64,000 bases of DNA. It comes from Arenimonas oryziterrae DSM 21050 = YC6267. Its GTDB lineage: Bacteria > Pseudomonadota > Gammaproteobacteria > Xanthomonadales > Xanthomonadaceae. The DNA lies in assembly GCF_000420545.1 (NCBI RefSeq), contig NZ_ATVD01000001.1, positions 248,001 through 312,000 on the forward strand. Reading direction: 5' to 3'. Below, in pieces: positions 36,114-45,068 of this stretch (its first letter is position 1; each line of letters begins with the position of its first letter). Both the position numbers and the translations under genes were made by a program. The notes below the pieces were generated by a model. That model did not search any database and was not told the origin of the DNA. It saw only the letters and a program-made list of their open reading frames with translations.

Positions 36114-36686
36114 GTGCTGGTTCTCGCCTCCACGTCGATCTACCGTCGCGACCTGCTCGCCCGCCTGGGCCTGCGCTTCGACGTCGCCCGGCCGGAAGTC
36201 GACGAAACGCCGCTGCTCAACGAAAGCCCGATGAGCCAGGCGCAGCGCCTGGCCGAAGCCAAGGCGCGCGCGGTCGCCGAACGCAATCGCGACGCCTGGG
36301 TGATCGGTTCCGACCAGGTCGCCGAGCTCAACGGCCAGTCCCTGGGCAAGCCCGGCAGCTTCGAACGCGCCGCCGACCAGCTCGCCGCGGCCTCGGGGCA
36401 GCGTGTGCTGTTCCACACCGCCGTCAGCGTCTTCCGGCACAACGACAAACGCACGATGCGTTTTTGCGATCTGACTGTCGTGCAGTTCCGCAGTCTCGGC
36501 AGCGCCGAGATCGAACGCTACCTGCACGCCGAACAGCCTTACGACTGCGCCGGCAGTTTCAAGTCCGAAGGGCTGGGCATCACCTTGTTCGAGTCGATCG
36601 AATCGCGCGATCCCACCGCGCTCATCGGCTTGCCGCTGATCGCGCTGGCCAAGGCCCTGCGTCAGGCGGGACTGACACTGCCCTAG
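36114..36686 (+). CDS. Maf-family nucleotide pyrophosphatase, YceF type
   Basis: This 190-residue enzyme hydrolyses non-canonical nucleoside triphosphates. Starts VLVLASTSIYRRDLLARLG (GTG start) with the Maf motif S-T-S-x-R. The catalytic Asp is in WVIGSDQVAELNG near residues 62-74. GSDQV, rather than GADTV/I, is the pattern of the 7-methyl-GTP pyrophosphatase YceF subgroup. In E. coli yceF also lies next to yceD and rpmF, on the opposite strand as here. The stop overlaps the GT39 gene by 4 bases. Confidence 0.93.
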   Translation: MLVLASTSIYRRDLLARLGLRFDVARPEVDETPLLNESPMSQAQRLAEAKARAVAERNRDAWVIGSDQVAELNGQSLGKPGSFERAADQLAAASGQRVLFHTAVSVFRHNDKRTMRFCDLTVVQFRSLGSAEIERYLHAEQPYDCAGSFKSEGLGITLFESIESRDPTALIGLPLIALAKALRQAGLTLP

Positions 36687-38548
36687 GGCCGGTCCGCCCC
36701 CGCCGCGATGCGGATCGTCTGCGCCGGCCAGACTTCGACACTGCCGTTCTTGCCGTACAGCACCAATCCCAGGCGGTGCTTGCCTGCGGGCAGCGCACTG
36801 GCATCCACGACGGCATCGAAGCCGACTCGCGGCTGCTGCGGATCGGTGGAGATTTTCCAGTAGCCGGCGACCTGCGGCATCGCGCGGCCGTAGTCCGCGT
36901 CCGCCACCGGCTGTCCGTCGAGCGTGATCACCACGCGATCGATTCCCGCCCCGTCCTTGAATGCCCAGCCGGAGACGGCGAAGGAACTGCGCAAGACCTG
37001 CTTGCCCGTCGGCGCATCGATCCACGCGAGCGCCGGCGTGATGCAGTGCTGCTCAGTACGCGATGCCGATGCCGGTGGTGCGAACAGCAGATAGCGTTGC
37101 CGGCCGCGATCGAATTCGATGACGTCCGCCGCCGTCAGTCCGCCCATCTGCGCGCAGAGCGCGTGATAGGCCTGCAGACGTTGTTTCATCGAGACGGCCC
37201 CATCGTCGACGACCAGCCAGGTCGGCGGTCCTGATACGCGGTCGGCCGCGTTCCATTGCACTCGCCATTGCGCCAGTTGTGCGGCGCGTCCGTGTCGATG
37301 GTTGTGCGGGTGATCGAGCACGAGGATGTCCGCGCGATCGAGCGCGAACGCGAGCTGGGCGGCGATCTCGAAATTGTCGGCGACGATGCGCGCATCCGCG
37401 GGCAGGGATTTTTTTCGCAACGCATCCACGACCGGCGCGATGCCGGCGAAATCCTGCGGATAGAACCCGGTCGTGGCGAGACGTTTGCGCCATGCCGGCA
37501 CGCTCGCCGCCATCAGCCAGACCAGTACCGAGGCCAGCCCGAGTCCGGCGACCGCGTTCGTGGCGACGGCCCATCCGCGCGTGTGCGGACGATCCAATCC
37601 CGCCAGCGCGATCACCAGCACCAGCCAGCCCGCCAGCGGCCAGTGAAAACTCACGCGTTCGGCGTCGGCGAAAAAACCCAGCACGAAATAACCGGCAACC
37701 GACACCAGGCCGATGCCGAACAGCAGTCCCCACGGACCGTCGGGATCTTCGCGCCGACGCCGTTGCAATCCGACGCCCGCCAGCAAGGCGAATACGAACA
37801 GCAGCGGCGTCACCACCAGGGCCTGGATCGGCAGCCAGGTCAGCGCCGAGAGATGCCAGGACCAGGGATTGCGTTCGAGCACCTGGAAGCGCCAGCCGGC
37901 GCCGGCATGATCGAGATTCCACAGCAGCAACGGCAACCAGGCCAGCGCGCCGACGGCGAGCGCGAGCCACAGGCGGGCATCGCGCAGCAAGCGGCGCGAG
38001 CGCGCATCGCAAACCAGACCAAGCAATCCGGCCAGCACGACGATCGCGAACCGGTAATGGCTGAATCCGCCAACCACCAGACCCACGGTCAAGGCCAGCC
38101 AGCCCGCCACCGAAACGCGCTCACGCAGCTGCGCGATGCCGTCCAGGCACAACAAGGCCGCCAACAGCAAGGGCACATCCGGCATCGCCAACACACCCGT
38201 CAATCCGGCGAGCGGCATCAACAGCGCCCATAGACCCGCACGCCATCCCGCTTCCGTGCCGAACCAGCGCGCCGCGATGCGCACCACCAGCCAGGGCAAG
38301 GCCGCACCAATGACCAGAAACAACGCGCGCACCGCCAGCACCTGCCCGCCGGCCATCGCACGACCCAGTCCGATCAGCCAGGCGGTCATACCTGGCAGGT
38401 CGGAATACGCCCAGGCCGGATGACGCGATTCCCAGGCGTAGAAAGCCTCGTCCACGAATAAGGGCAGGCGCGCGGCCAGGGCGATTTTCGCCAGACTCAA
38501 CACGCTCCACAGCGCGATGAACTTCACGCGCAAAGAACCACGATTCAT
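36683..38548 (-). CDS. GT39-type membrane glycosyltransferase with C-terminal soluble domain
   Basis: This is a 621-residue polytopic protein of the dolichyl-phosphate-mannose/ArnT-like GT-C fold. About ten or more membrane helices fill residues 10-350. The first periplasmic loop has the catalytic acidic residue in LPLFVDEAFYAWE near 30-42. After the helices comes a soluble region to 510, then a compact all-beta domain (about 515-615, VSGWAFKDGAGIDRVVITLD to SVEVWPAQTIRI) that reads like an Ig or beta-sandwich module. The acceptor is unknown. It diverges from the MoxR gene, whose start lies 44 bases away. Confidence 0.88.
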   Translation of the reverse strand: MNRGSLRVKFIALWSVLSLAKIALAARLPLFVDEAFYAWESRHPAWAYSDLPGMTAWLIGLGRAMAGGQVLAVRALFLVIGAALPWLVVRIAARWFGTEAGWRAGLWALLMPLAGLTGVLAMPDVPLLLAALLCLDGIAQLRERVSVAGWLALTVGLVVGGFSHYRFAIVVLAGLLGLVCDARSRRLLRDARLWLALAVGALAWLPLLLWNLDHAGAGWRFQVLERNPWSWHLSALTWLPIQALVVTPLLFVFALLAGVGLQRRRREDPDGPWGLLFGIGLVSVAGYFVLGFFADAERVSFHWPLAGWLVLVIALAGLDRPHTRGWAVATNAVAGLGLASVLVWLMAASVPAWRKRLATTGFYPQDFAGIAPVVDALRKKSLPADARIVADNFEIAAQLAFALDRADILVLDHPHNHRHGRAAQLAQWRVQWNAADRVSGPPTWLVVDDGAVSMKQRLQAYHALCAQMGGLTAADVIEFDRGRQRYLLFAPPASASRTEQHCITPALAWIDAPTGKQVLRSSFAVSGWAFKDGAGIDRVVITLDGQPVADADYGRAMPQVAGYWKISTDPQQPRVGFDAVVDASALPAGKHRLGLVLYGKNGSVEVWPAQTIRIAAGADRP

Positions 38549-38591
38549 GCCAGCATCCCGTCACCATCCCCGTCGATCGATCCGGATTCCC

Positions 38592-39545
38592 ATGCCCGCG
38601 CAGGCCATCCACGCCGCCATCCTAACCGACCCCCTGCGCGAGGCCCTGACGGCCGCGACCGCGCAAATCAATTCGCTGGTGCTGGGCAAGCCGCGGGAGG
38701 TGCGGCTGGCCCTGACCACCCTGCTCGCCGGCGGTCATCTGCTGATCGAGGATCTGCCCGGGCTGGGCAAGACGACGCTCGCGCGCGCGATGTCGGCGAC
38801 CCTGGGGCTGGATTTCCAACGCATGCAGTTCACCTCCGACCTGCTGCCGGCGGACATCCTAGGCGTGTCGATCTTCGATCCGGTCGCGCGCGAATTCCGT
38901 TTCCATTCCGGTCCGGTGTTCACGCAATTGCTGCTCGCCGACGAAATCAACCGCGCGCCGCCGCGCACGCAAAGTGCGCTGCTCGAAGCGATGGCCGAAC
39001 ACCAGGTCACCGTCGATGGCGTCACGCACTCTCTTCCGCAACCGTTTTTCGTGATCGCCACGCAGAACCCGGTCGATCTCGCCGGCACCTTCCCCTTGCC
39101 CGATTCCCAGCTCGATCGCTTTCTGCTGCGCCTGCAGTTGGGCTATCCCGATGCCGACGCCGAGAAGGCGATGCTGTCGGGCAGCGACCGCCGCGAAATG
39201 ATCGCGCAGGTAATGCCGAAGCTGTCGACCGACGAAGTCATGGCGCTGCGCCAGGCAGTCGGGCACGTGCATGCCAGCGAGGCCCTGGTCGCTTATGTGC
39301 AGGCACTCCTCGCCGAGAGCCGACGTCATCGCGGCGTCCGGGTCGGTCTGTCGCCGCGTGCCGGCCTGGCCCTGCTGCAGGGTGCGCGTGCGCATGCGCT
39401 CATCGGCGGACGCAGCCATGCCTTGCCGGAGGACGTGCAGGCGCTGTTTACCCAGGTCGCGGCGCACCGCATCGTGCCCGAGGCCGAATCGGACTCGCGC
39501 GACAAGCTCGCCAGCTCGATCCTCGTCTCGGTCGCCGTGGACTGA
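38592..39545 (+). CDS. MoxR-family AAA ATPase
   Basis: This is a 317-residue ATPase chaperone. Walker A LIEDLPGLGKTTLARA is near residue 50, Walker B LLLADEINRAPPRTQSALLEAM near 110-130, and sensor FFVIATQNPVDLAGTFPLPDSQ near 155. The MoxR lid domain follows. I prefer the ATG of MPAQAIHAAILTD because upstream in-frame sequence overlaps the divergent GT39 gene. It begins the operon MoxR-DUF58-transglutaminase, a common trio in gammaproteobacteria. Confidence 0.95.
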   Translation: MPAQAIHAAILTDPLREALTAATAQINSLVLGKPREVRLALTTLLAGGHLLIEDLPGLGKTTLARAMSATLGLDFQRMQFTSDLLPADILGVSIFDPVAREFRFHSGPVFTQLLLADEINRAPPRTQSALLEAMAEHQVTVDGVTHSLPQPFFVIATQNPVDLAGTFPLPDSQLDRFLLRLQLGYPDADAEKAMLSGSDRREMIAQVMPKLSTDEVMALRQAVGHVHASEALVAYVQALLAESRRHRGVRVGLSPRAGLALLQGARAHALIGGRSHALPEDVQALFTQVAAHRIVPEAESDSRDKLASSILVSVAVD

Positions 39546-39547
39546 CG

Positions 39548-40546
39548 GTGGCGGCGATGCGCGATGGCGTCGAGCGCTTCGGCGATCGGATGGCCGCGTT
39601 GGCGCTGGTGCGGCCCAAGCAGCCGGAATCGCTGCCGGTGCGCATTCACCGACGGCGCATCTACATCCTGCCCACGGGCTTCGGGCTGTTCATCGCGGTC
39701 GCGCTGGCGACGATGCTGATCGGCGGCCTCAACTACAACAACAATCCGGCCCTGCTGCTGGTATTCGTGCTCGGCGCGGTGGCGCACAACAGTTTCGTGC
39801 ATGCGCATCTGATCCTCTCCGGCGTGCGCCTTAAAGCCCTGCATGCCGAACCGGTGTTCGCCGGGCAGGCGATGCAGCTCAAGTTCCGCTTCGATGCCGA
39901 CGGCGCGCGCGAACGGCCGGGCCTGGAATTGTTGTGCGGCGAGACGCACAGCGTCTTCGACCTCGGTGCGAACGAAGAAAAAGAAGTCGTGCTCGAGATT
40001 CCTGCGCCGACACGCGGCTGGCTGGAAGTCGGTCGCCTCCGGTTGAGCACCCTGCGGCCACTGGGCATGGCGCGCGCCTGGAGCTGGCTGCGCCCGGACA
40101 CTCGCCTGCTGGTGTATCCGGCACTCGACACCGACGCACCGGACCTGCCCGAATCGCTCGGCGACGGCGATTCCCCGCGCACGCGCGCGCACGGCGAGCA
40201 ACCGCATCATCTGCGCGAATACCGCACCGGCGACACGCAACGGCAAATCGCCTGGAAGGCCTCTGCACGCGCCGATCGCCTGCTCGTGCGCGAATACGAG
40301 GCGGCGGTTGCGCGCGACATCACGCTGGACTGGACCACGATGCCGCCCCTGCCCTACGAACAGAAAATCCGTCGCCTCGCACGCTGGGTCGTCGAGGCCG
40401 AGCGCAGCGGCAGCCGCTACACGCTGCGTTTGCCCGGCCAGCAGGTTCCGGCCGGGCGCGGCGCGGAACATCGTCACGCCTGCCTGCGCGCCCTGGCACT
40501 GCTGCCGACAGAAACCGAATCGCGCGCGCCGGAGCGTCCGCGATGA
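39548..40546 (+). CDS. DUF58-domain membrane protein
   Basis: This 332-residue protein has two N-terminal membrane helices (about 40-80, FGLFIAVALATMLIGGLNY and LLVFVLGAVAHNSFVHAHL) and a soluble DUF58 domain with HHLREYRTGDTQRQIAWKAS near 215-235, the family signature. DUF58 proteins work with MoxR and von Willebrand-like proteins; the fold is vWA-like. It starts at GTG, or at the ATG three codons later. Its TGA overlaps the transglutaminase start (ATGA). Confidence 0.92.
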   Translation: MAAMRDGVERFGDRMAALALVRPKQPESLPVRIHRRRIYILPTGFGLFIAVALATMLIGGLNYNNNPALLLVFVLGAVAHNSFVHAHLILSGVRLKALHAEPVFAGQAMQLKFRFDADGARERPGLELLCGETHSVFDLGANEEKEVVLEIPAPTRGWLEVGRLRLSTLRPLGMARAWSWLRPDTRLLVYPALDTDAPDLPESLGDGDSPRTRAHGEQPHHLREYRTGDTQRQIAWKASARADRLLVREYEAAVARDITLDWTTMPPLPYEQKIRRLARWVVEAERSGSRYTLRLPGQQVPAGRGAEHRHACLRALALLPTETESRAPERPR

Positions 40547-42489
40547 TCGAGTCCTTGCCGCGACCGCTGCGCGGGGCCTGCCTGACGGCTGCGGCGGCCT
40601 GCGCCTTGCCCTTGCTGATCCAGATGCCCGTCTGGCTGATTCCCGTGCTGATCGCCGTCGGCGCGCTCGGTGCGTGGTCGCAGAAAAAATGGCCCACGCC
40701 GCTGCGCGTGCTGGTGATGATCATGATCGGCGGTCTGGTGTTTGCCGCTTTCGGTTTCCGCATCGGGCGCGATACGGCGAGCGCCGGCCTGCTGGCGATG
40801 CTGGTGCTCAAGCCCGCGGAAACGTTCAGCACGCGCGACGCGCGCAGCCTGCTCGGCTTCTCGCTATTCGCGCCGTTCACCGCCTTCCTGCAGGATCAGG
40901 GACCGCTGACGTTGGCGCTGTGCGTGCCGGCGATGCTGCTGATGCTGATGGCGTGGTCGCTCCTGGTGCAGGACGGTGCCGGCCTGCAGCTGGCGACCCT
41001 GCCTCGCCAATTGAAACAGTCGGGCTTCGCCCTGCTCATCGCCGCACCGATGGCCTTGGCGGGCTTCTGGCTGTTTCCACGGCTGGCCTCTCCGCTGTGG
41101 GGCCTGCCCCAACTTTCCGCCAAGCGCATGGGCCTGGGCGACCGAATGACGCCGAACGAGTGGCTGGACGTGCTCGTGGACGACTCGCCCGCGCTTCGCG
41201 CGCGCTTCCTCGGCCCGGCGCCGCCGCGCGAGCAGATGTACTGGCGCGGCCCCGTGCTCAGCCGCTTCGATGGCGAAGCCTGGACCCGCACCTCGGCGAC
41301 CGCGTTCGCCGCGCCGCCGGTCCTGCGGCCCGACGCGGCGACGGTTCGTTACGAAGTCATGCTCGAACCGACCGAAAGCCGGGATCTGGTGCTGCTCGAC
41401 GTGCCGCTCGGCGCCCCGGCGGAAAGCCACCTGACGCGCGAGTTGAGCGCGGTGCGCGACGAGCCCGTCAACAACCTCATCCGCTACGTCGGCGAATCCT
41501 CGCCGTCGGCGCGGTTCGAAGGATCGCTCAACGCCATCGAGATGTCTTCGTTGCTGAGCCTGCCAACCGGCCGCGATCCGCGCCTGCGTGCGCGTGCAGT
41601 CCAATGGCATGCGCAAACCCCCGATCCCTTGCAGCTGACCGAGCGTTTCCTGCAATGGGTGCGCGCGGATTTCCAATACACGCTGTCGGCACCGCCGGTC
41701 GGTTATCACGCCAGCGATGATTTCATGTTCGAGACGCGGCAGGGTTTCTGCCAGCATTTCAGTTCCGCCTACGTGGTGTTCATGCGGGCAGCGGGCATCC
41801 CGGCGCGCGTGGTGACCGGCTATGCCGGCGGCCACTACAACCGCGTCGGCGACTACTGGCTGGTGTATCGCAAGGATGCGCATGCCTGGGCGGAAATCTG
41901 GATCGAGGGCCGCGGCTGGGTACGCGTGGATCCGACTGCCGCCGTCGCACCGGAAAACATCCTCGACACCATCGACGATCTGCAGGCACAGCAGGGCCTG
42001 GGCCCGGACATGCTGCAACCGATGTTCGACATGAGCGACATGCTGCGCCGGGGCTGGAACGAACTCGTGCTGGGCTTCGATTCGGTGCGCCAGCGCAATC
42101 TGTTGCGTCCGCTGGGCATTCGCGATGCCGAGGCCTGGCAGCTGGTGCTGGCGTTTGCGGTCGGTGCGGCGCTGGCGTTGGGGCTGACGCTGTGGCTGCT
42201 GCTACGCGAGCACAAGGACCGCAGCGATCCGCTGGTCCAGGCCTGGCGGGCGTTCGCCAAGCGCCTGGGCCGCGCCGGCATCCGCAAGGCGCCCAACGAG
42301 GCGCCGCTGAGCTACGGCGAACGGGTGGCTGCCTTGCTGCCGGCCAACGCGGACACGGTCCGCCGACTCAGCGGGCGTTATTGCGAATGGCGCTACGCTG
42401 GCACGGAATTGTCGGCGACCGAACGCCAGGCACTGATCCGCGAACTGCGCCGCTTTCGGGTCGGCCGCACTCCTCCTGAACAAAGGTGA
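40543..42489 (+). CDS. TgpA-like membrane transglutaminase
   Basis: This is a 648-residue protein of the DUF3488/transglutaminase-like (TgpA) family. Five or six membrane helices occupy about 15-190. A periplasmic domain with a transglutaminase core follows: Cys in GFCQHFSSAYVVFMR near 404, His in RKDAHAWAEIW near 448, Asp in RVDPTAAVAP near 462. One more helix (about 540-560, LAFAVGAALALGLTLWLLL) precedes a cytoplasmic DUF4129-like tail. In Pseudomonas TgpA is essential; the substrate is unclear. All three catalytic residues are present. Confidence 0.94.
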   Translation: MIESLPRPLRGACLTAAAACALPLLIQMPVWLIPVLIAVGALGAWSQKKWPTPLRVLVMIMIGGLVFAAFGFRIGRDTASAGLLAMLVLKPAETFSTRDARSLLGFSLFAPFTAFLQDQGPLTLALCVPAMLLMLMAWSLLVQDGAGLQLATLPRQLKQSGFALLIAAPMALAGFWLFPRLASPLWGLPQLSAKRMGLGDRMTPNEWLDVLVDDSPALRARFLGPAPPREQMYWRGPVLSRFDGEAWTRTSATAFAAPPVLRPDAATVRYEVMLEPTESRDLVLLDVPLGAPAESHLTRELSAVRDEPVNNLIRYVGESSPSARFEGSLNAIEMSSLLSLPTGRDPRLRARAVQWHAQTPDPLQLTERFLQWVRADFQYTLSAPPVGYHASDDFMFETRQGFCQHFSSAYVVFMRAAGIPARVVTGYAGGHYNRVGDYWLVYRKDAHAWAEIWIEGRGWVRVDPTAAVAPENILDTIDDLQAQQGLGPDMLQPMFDMSDMLRRGWNELVLGFDSVRQRNLLRPLGIRDAEAWQLVLAFAVGAALALGLTLWLLLREHKDRSDPLVQAWRAFAKRLGRAGIRKAPNEAPLSYGERVAALLPANADTVRRLSGRYCEWRYAGTELSATERQALIRELRRFRVGRTPPEQR

Positions 42490-42494
42490 TCGCC

Positions 42495-42959
42495 ATGAAA
42501 CGCCTGCTGATTCTCGCCCTGCCCCTGCTGCTGATCGGCTGCGTGACCGCGCCCAAACCCTTGCAGGGACAATTCTCGACCCTGCTGCCCGACGAAGCGG
42601 TCACGCGCCAGGCCGCGGGCGAGCGCGTGCGTTGGGGGGGACGCGTGGTCAAGGTCGAGCCGCAAGCGGCGCGCAGCTGTTTCGAAGTCGTCGGCGCACC
42701 GCTCGATGCTGCCGGACAACCGCGCAAGGTCGATCGCAGCGAAGGCCGCTTCATCGCCTGCCGGACCGGCTTCTACGATCCCGAGGTGTTCCAGGCCGGA
42801 CGCGAAATCACCATCGCCGGTACGATCGAGGGTTTCGAAACGCGCAAGGTCGGCGACTTCGACTATCGCTATGCGCGCGTCGCCGCCGAGGTCGTCTATC
42901 TGTGGCCCGAACGCAAGGATGTCGACGTGATCGTGCATCCGGTGCCGATCTACTGGTAA
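42495..42959 (+). CDS. Slp-family outer-membrane lipoprotein
   Basis: This 154-residue lipoprotein has a lipobox LLLIGC (Cys near residue 16). The body has WGGRVVKVEPQAARSCFEVVG, GRFIACRTGFYDPEVF and GFETRKVGDFDYRYARV, the pattern of Slp (carbon-starvation-induced) proteins. The ATG of MKRLLIL is taken; a GTG three codons earlier overlaps the transglutaminase gene. Slp function is poorly known. Confidence 0.92.
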   Translation: MKRLLILALPLLLIGCVTAPKPLQGQFSTLLPDEAVTRQAAGERVRWGGRVVKVEPQAARSCFEVVGAPLDAAGQPRKVDRSEGRFIACRTGFYDPEVFQAGREITIAGTIEGFETRKVGDFDYRYARVAAEVVYLWPERKDVDVIVHPVPIYW

Positions 42960-42972
42960 CCGCCCCCTCGGC

Positions 42973-43326
42973 TCAGCCGAAGTGGGAATCCAGCGGACGA
43001 CCGGCCAGCAGGTGCAGATGGATGTGGAAAACGGTCTGGCCGCCGTCGCGATTGCAGTTCATCAACACGCGATAGCCGCTTTCGGCGAAGCCCTGCGCCT
43101 TGGCATAGGCTGCGGCCGCGAGCATCAGCCGACCCACGACGATGGCATCGCCCGCCGCGACATCATTGAGCGTGCGCACGCCGCGCTTGGGCACGAACAG
43201 CACGTGCACCGGCGCCTGCGGCGAAATGTCCTTGAACGCGATCAGGTGCTCGTCTTCGAACACGATGTCGGCGGGAATTTCGCGGCGGATGATCTTGTCG
43301 AAAATGCTGTCTGTCGTCTCGGTCAT
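42973..43326 (-). CDS. hinT: HIT-family hydrolase (HinT)
   Basis: This is a 117-residue nucleoside phosphoramidase-type HIT protein. The triad motif HxHxHxx is in GQTVFHIHLHLLAG near residues 97-110, and the N-terminal TIFDKIIRREIPADIVFEDE-like start is typical. It probably splits AMP-lysine or similar adducts. The ATG of MTETTDSIFDK is preferred to four extra codons upstream. Its start lies just before the stop of the DUF3108-like gene. Confidence 0.95.
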   Translation of the reverse strand: MTETTDSIFDKIIRREIPADIVFEDEHLIAFKDISPQAPVHVLFVPKRGVRTLNDVAAGDAIVVGRLMLAAAAYAKAQGFAESGYRVLMNCNRDGGQTVFHIHLHLLAGRPLDSHFG

Positions 43327-43334
43327 GGCGGCGA

Positions 43335-44069
43335 TCACTCGTTCGCGGAAGCGGAAGGCATGGGCTTCGGCGGCTCGTCTGCCGGCGGTATCGCCGAGCA
43401 GTCGCCACCGAGCAATTGACTAAACCCCTGCGCGCGGTAACCCAGCTCGCGCGGATTCTCGTGGGCCACCAGGTATTCGATCAGATGCGCCTCATCGGTG
43501 CCGGCATCGAGCACCCAGGCATCCACCGGACCGTCTGGCGTGGACACTGACTCGGTGCCTTTCACGCGCACGATGAATTCGCCCATCCCCTTGTCGTACT
43601 GATAGCTCGGCACGCGGTACTCGCCACGTGGTGCGAGCGGCAGCGCGGCGAACATGACGCCGAAGAGATTTCCTTCCCAGACGGGCTGCGGAAGCGCAAC
43701 GTCGACGGGTTCGGAGACGTCGCCAGAGCCGGTCTTGCTGCCTTGAACGCGATCCGCCGAGTAGTCGAGCACGACGTGCTTCTTGCCATTGCGCACGTTT
43801 TCGAAATGGATCGGCTGCAAGGTCTTCGCATCAAGCACGAAGCTGTCGCGCATGTCGAAGCCGCCCTGCCCGACCTGATGCACGAGCACGCGAAGCACGT
43901 CCTTGCCGTCCAGGGTCGCGCGCCGGACCGATTGCCGGACCTGTCCGAACGCGCGGGTCTGGCCATCGCGCGTGAGGTTGATGGTGAAACAGGCTTCCTG
44001 GGGCGCCAGACGATCCCCCGACGGCAGCGCCGGCGATGAAAGGGCGAGCATGAGCGTCATCGCGATCAT
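43335..44069 (-). CDS. Secreted DUF3108-like protein
   Basis: This 244-residue protein has a short hydrophobic leader (about 1-17, MTLMLALSSPALPSG). The body carries VLDAKTLQPIHFENVRNGKKHVV and YRVPSYQYDKGMGEFIVRVKGTE, which match the pattern of DUF3108 proteins, a periplasmic beta-rich family of unknown function. It follows recR in the same direction with 19 bases between. A Pro-rich tail (DEPPKPMPSA) ends it. Confidence 0.75.
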   Translation of the reverse strand: MIAMTLMLALSSPALPSGDRLAPQEACFTINLTRDGQTRAFGQVRQSVRRATLDGKDVLRVLVHQVGQGGFDMRDSFVLDAKTLQPIHFENVRNGKKHVVLDYSADRVQGSKTGSGDVSEPVDVALPQPVWEGNLFGVMFAALPLAPRGEYRVPSYQYDKGMGEFIVRVKGTESVSTPDGPVDAWVLDAGTDEAHLIEYLVAHENPRELGYRAQGFSQLLGGDCSAIPPADEPPKPMPSASANE

Positions 44070-44088
44070 CCGAATCTCCGGGTGGTGG

Positions 44089-44688
44089 TTACAGTCCAGC
44101 GTCGGTGCGCGAACCGAACGCATGCGCCAAGGTGCCGCGGTCGACGTATTCCAGCTCGCCGCCCAGGGGCACCCCATGCGCCAGACGGCTGGGTTGCACC
44201 TGGAACTGCCGCGCGAGTTGTGCGAGGTAATGCGCCGTCGCCTCGCCTTCGACGGTCGGATTCGTGGCGATGATCAGTTCGCGTATTTCATCCTGCGCCA
44301 GGCGCGTGGCAAGCAGGTCCAGACCCAGTTCGCGCGGGCCGATGCCGTCGAGGGGCGAGAGCCGTCCCTGCAGCACGAAATACAGACCGCGATAGCCGGT
44401 CGCCTGCTCGATGACCAGACGATCGGCTGGGCTTTCCACAGCGCATAGCAGATGCCGCTCGCGCGACGAGCTCGCGCAGGTGACGCAGAGCTTTTCTTCG
44501 CTGAAGTCGCGGCACAATTCGCAGTGACCGATGCGCTCGATCGCTTCGGCCAAGGCACCGGACAGCCGCAGTCCGCCTTCGCGATTGCGCTCGAGCAGGT
44601 GATAGGCCATACGCTGCGCGCTCTTCTGACCGACGCCCGGGAGACAGCGCAGCGCATCGATCAACTGATCGAGCAAGGGCGAGCTCAA
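44089..44688 (-). CDS. recR: Recombination protein RecR with TTG start
   Basis: This 199-residue protein of the RecFOR gap-repair pathway starts at TTG; no ATG or GTG is available near the conserved start [19 protein letters not shown]. The helix-hairpin-helix is [18 protein letters not shown] (near 15-32), the zinc finger [16 protein letters not shown] (near 57-72), and the Toprim domain begins [12 protein letters not shown] (near 80). The neighbours ybaB and dnaX are its classical partners. Confidence 0.97.
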   Translation of the reverse strand: MSSPLLDQLIDALRCLPGVGQKSAQRMAYHLLERNREGGLRLSGALAEAIERIGHCELCRDFSEEKLCVTCASSSRERHLLCAVESPADRLVIEQATGYRGLYFVLQGRLSPLDGIGPRELGLDLLATRLAQDEIRELIIATNPTVEGEATAHYLAQLARQFQVQPSRLAHGVPLGGELEYVDRGTLAHAFGSRTDAGL

Positions 44689-44731
44689 GCGCGGGCCTGG
44701 TCGTCGACCGCGAAAGCCGAACGCAGTTGCA

Positions 44732-45058
44732 TCAGAACAGGCCTGGCAGCTTCATTCCCGGCGGGATCGGCATGCCGGCCGTCGCGGCGGACATGCGCTT
44801 GCTGCTTTCGGCATTGGCCTTGCCGACCGCGTCGTTGAACGCCGCGGCGATCAGATCCTCTAGCATTTCCGCATCGGCAAGCACGGAAGGATCGATGCGC
44901 ACGGCGCGCGTTTCCATCTTGCCGGTGATGGTGATGCTGACCATGCCGCCGCCGGACTGACCGGTGACTTCAAGAGCGGCGAGCTCGGCTTCGGCGCGCT
45001 TGAGGTTTTCCTGCATGCGCTGGGCCTGCTGCATCATCTGGGCGATATTGCCACGCAT
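44732..45058 (-). CDS. ybaB: YbaB/EbfC nucleoid-associated protein
   Basis: This is a 108-residue dimeric DNA-binding protein. It begins [20 protein letters not shown], followed by the conserved [24 protein letters not shown] and the C-terminal [13 protein letters not shown]. The gene is always near dnaX and recR. It binds DNA without strict sequence and may tune nucleoid structure. Confidence 0.97.
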   Translation of the reverse strand: MRGNIAQMMQQAQRMQENLKRAEAELAALEVTGQSGGGMVSITITGKMETRAVRIDPSVLADAEMLEDLIAAAFNDAVGKANAESSKRMSAATAGMPIPPGMKLPGLF

Positions 45059-45068
45059 AGTTGTTCTC

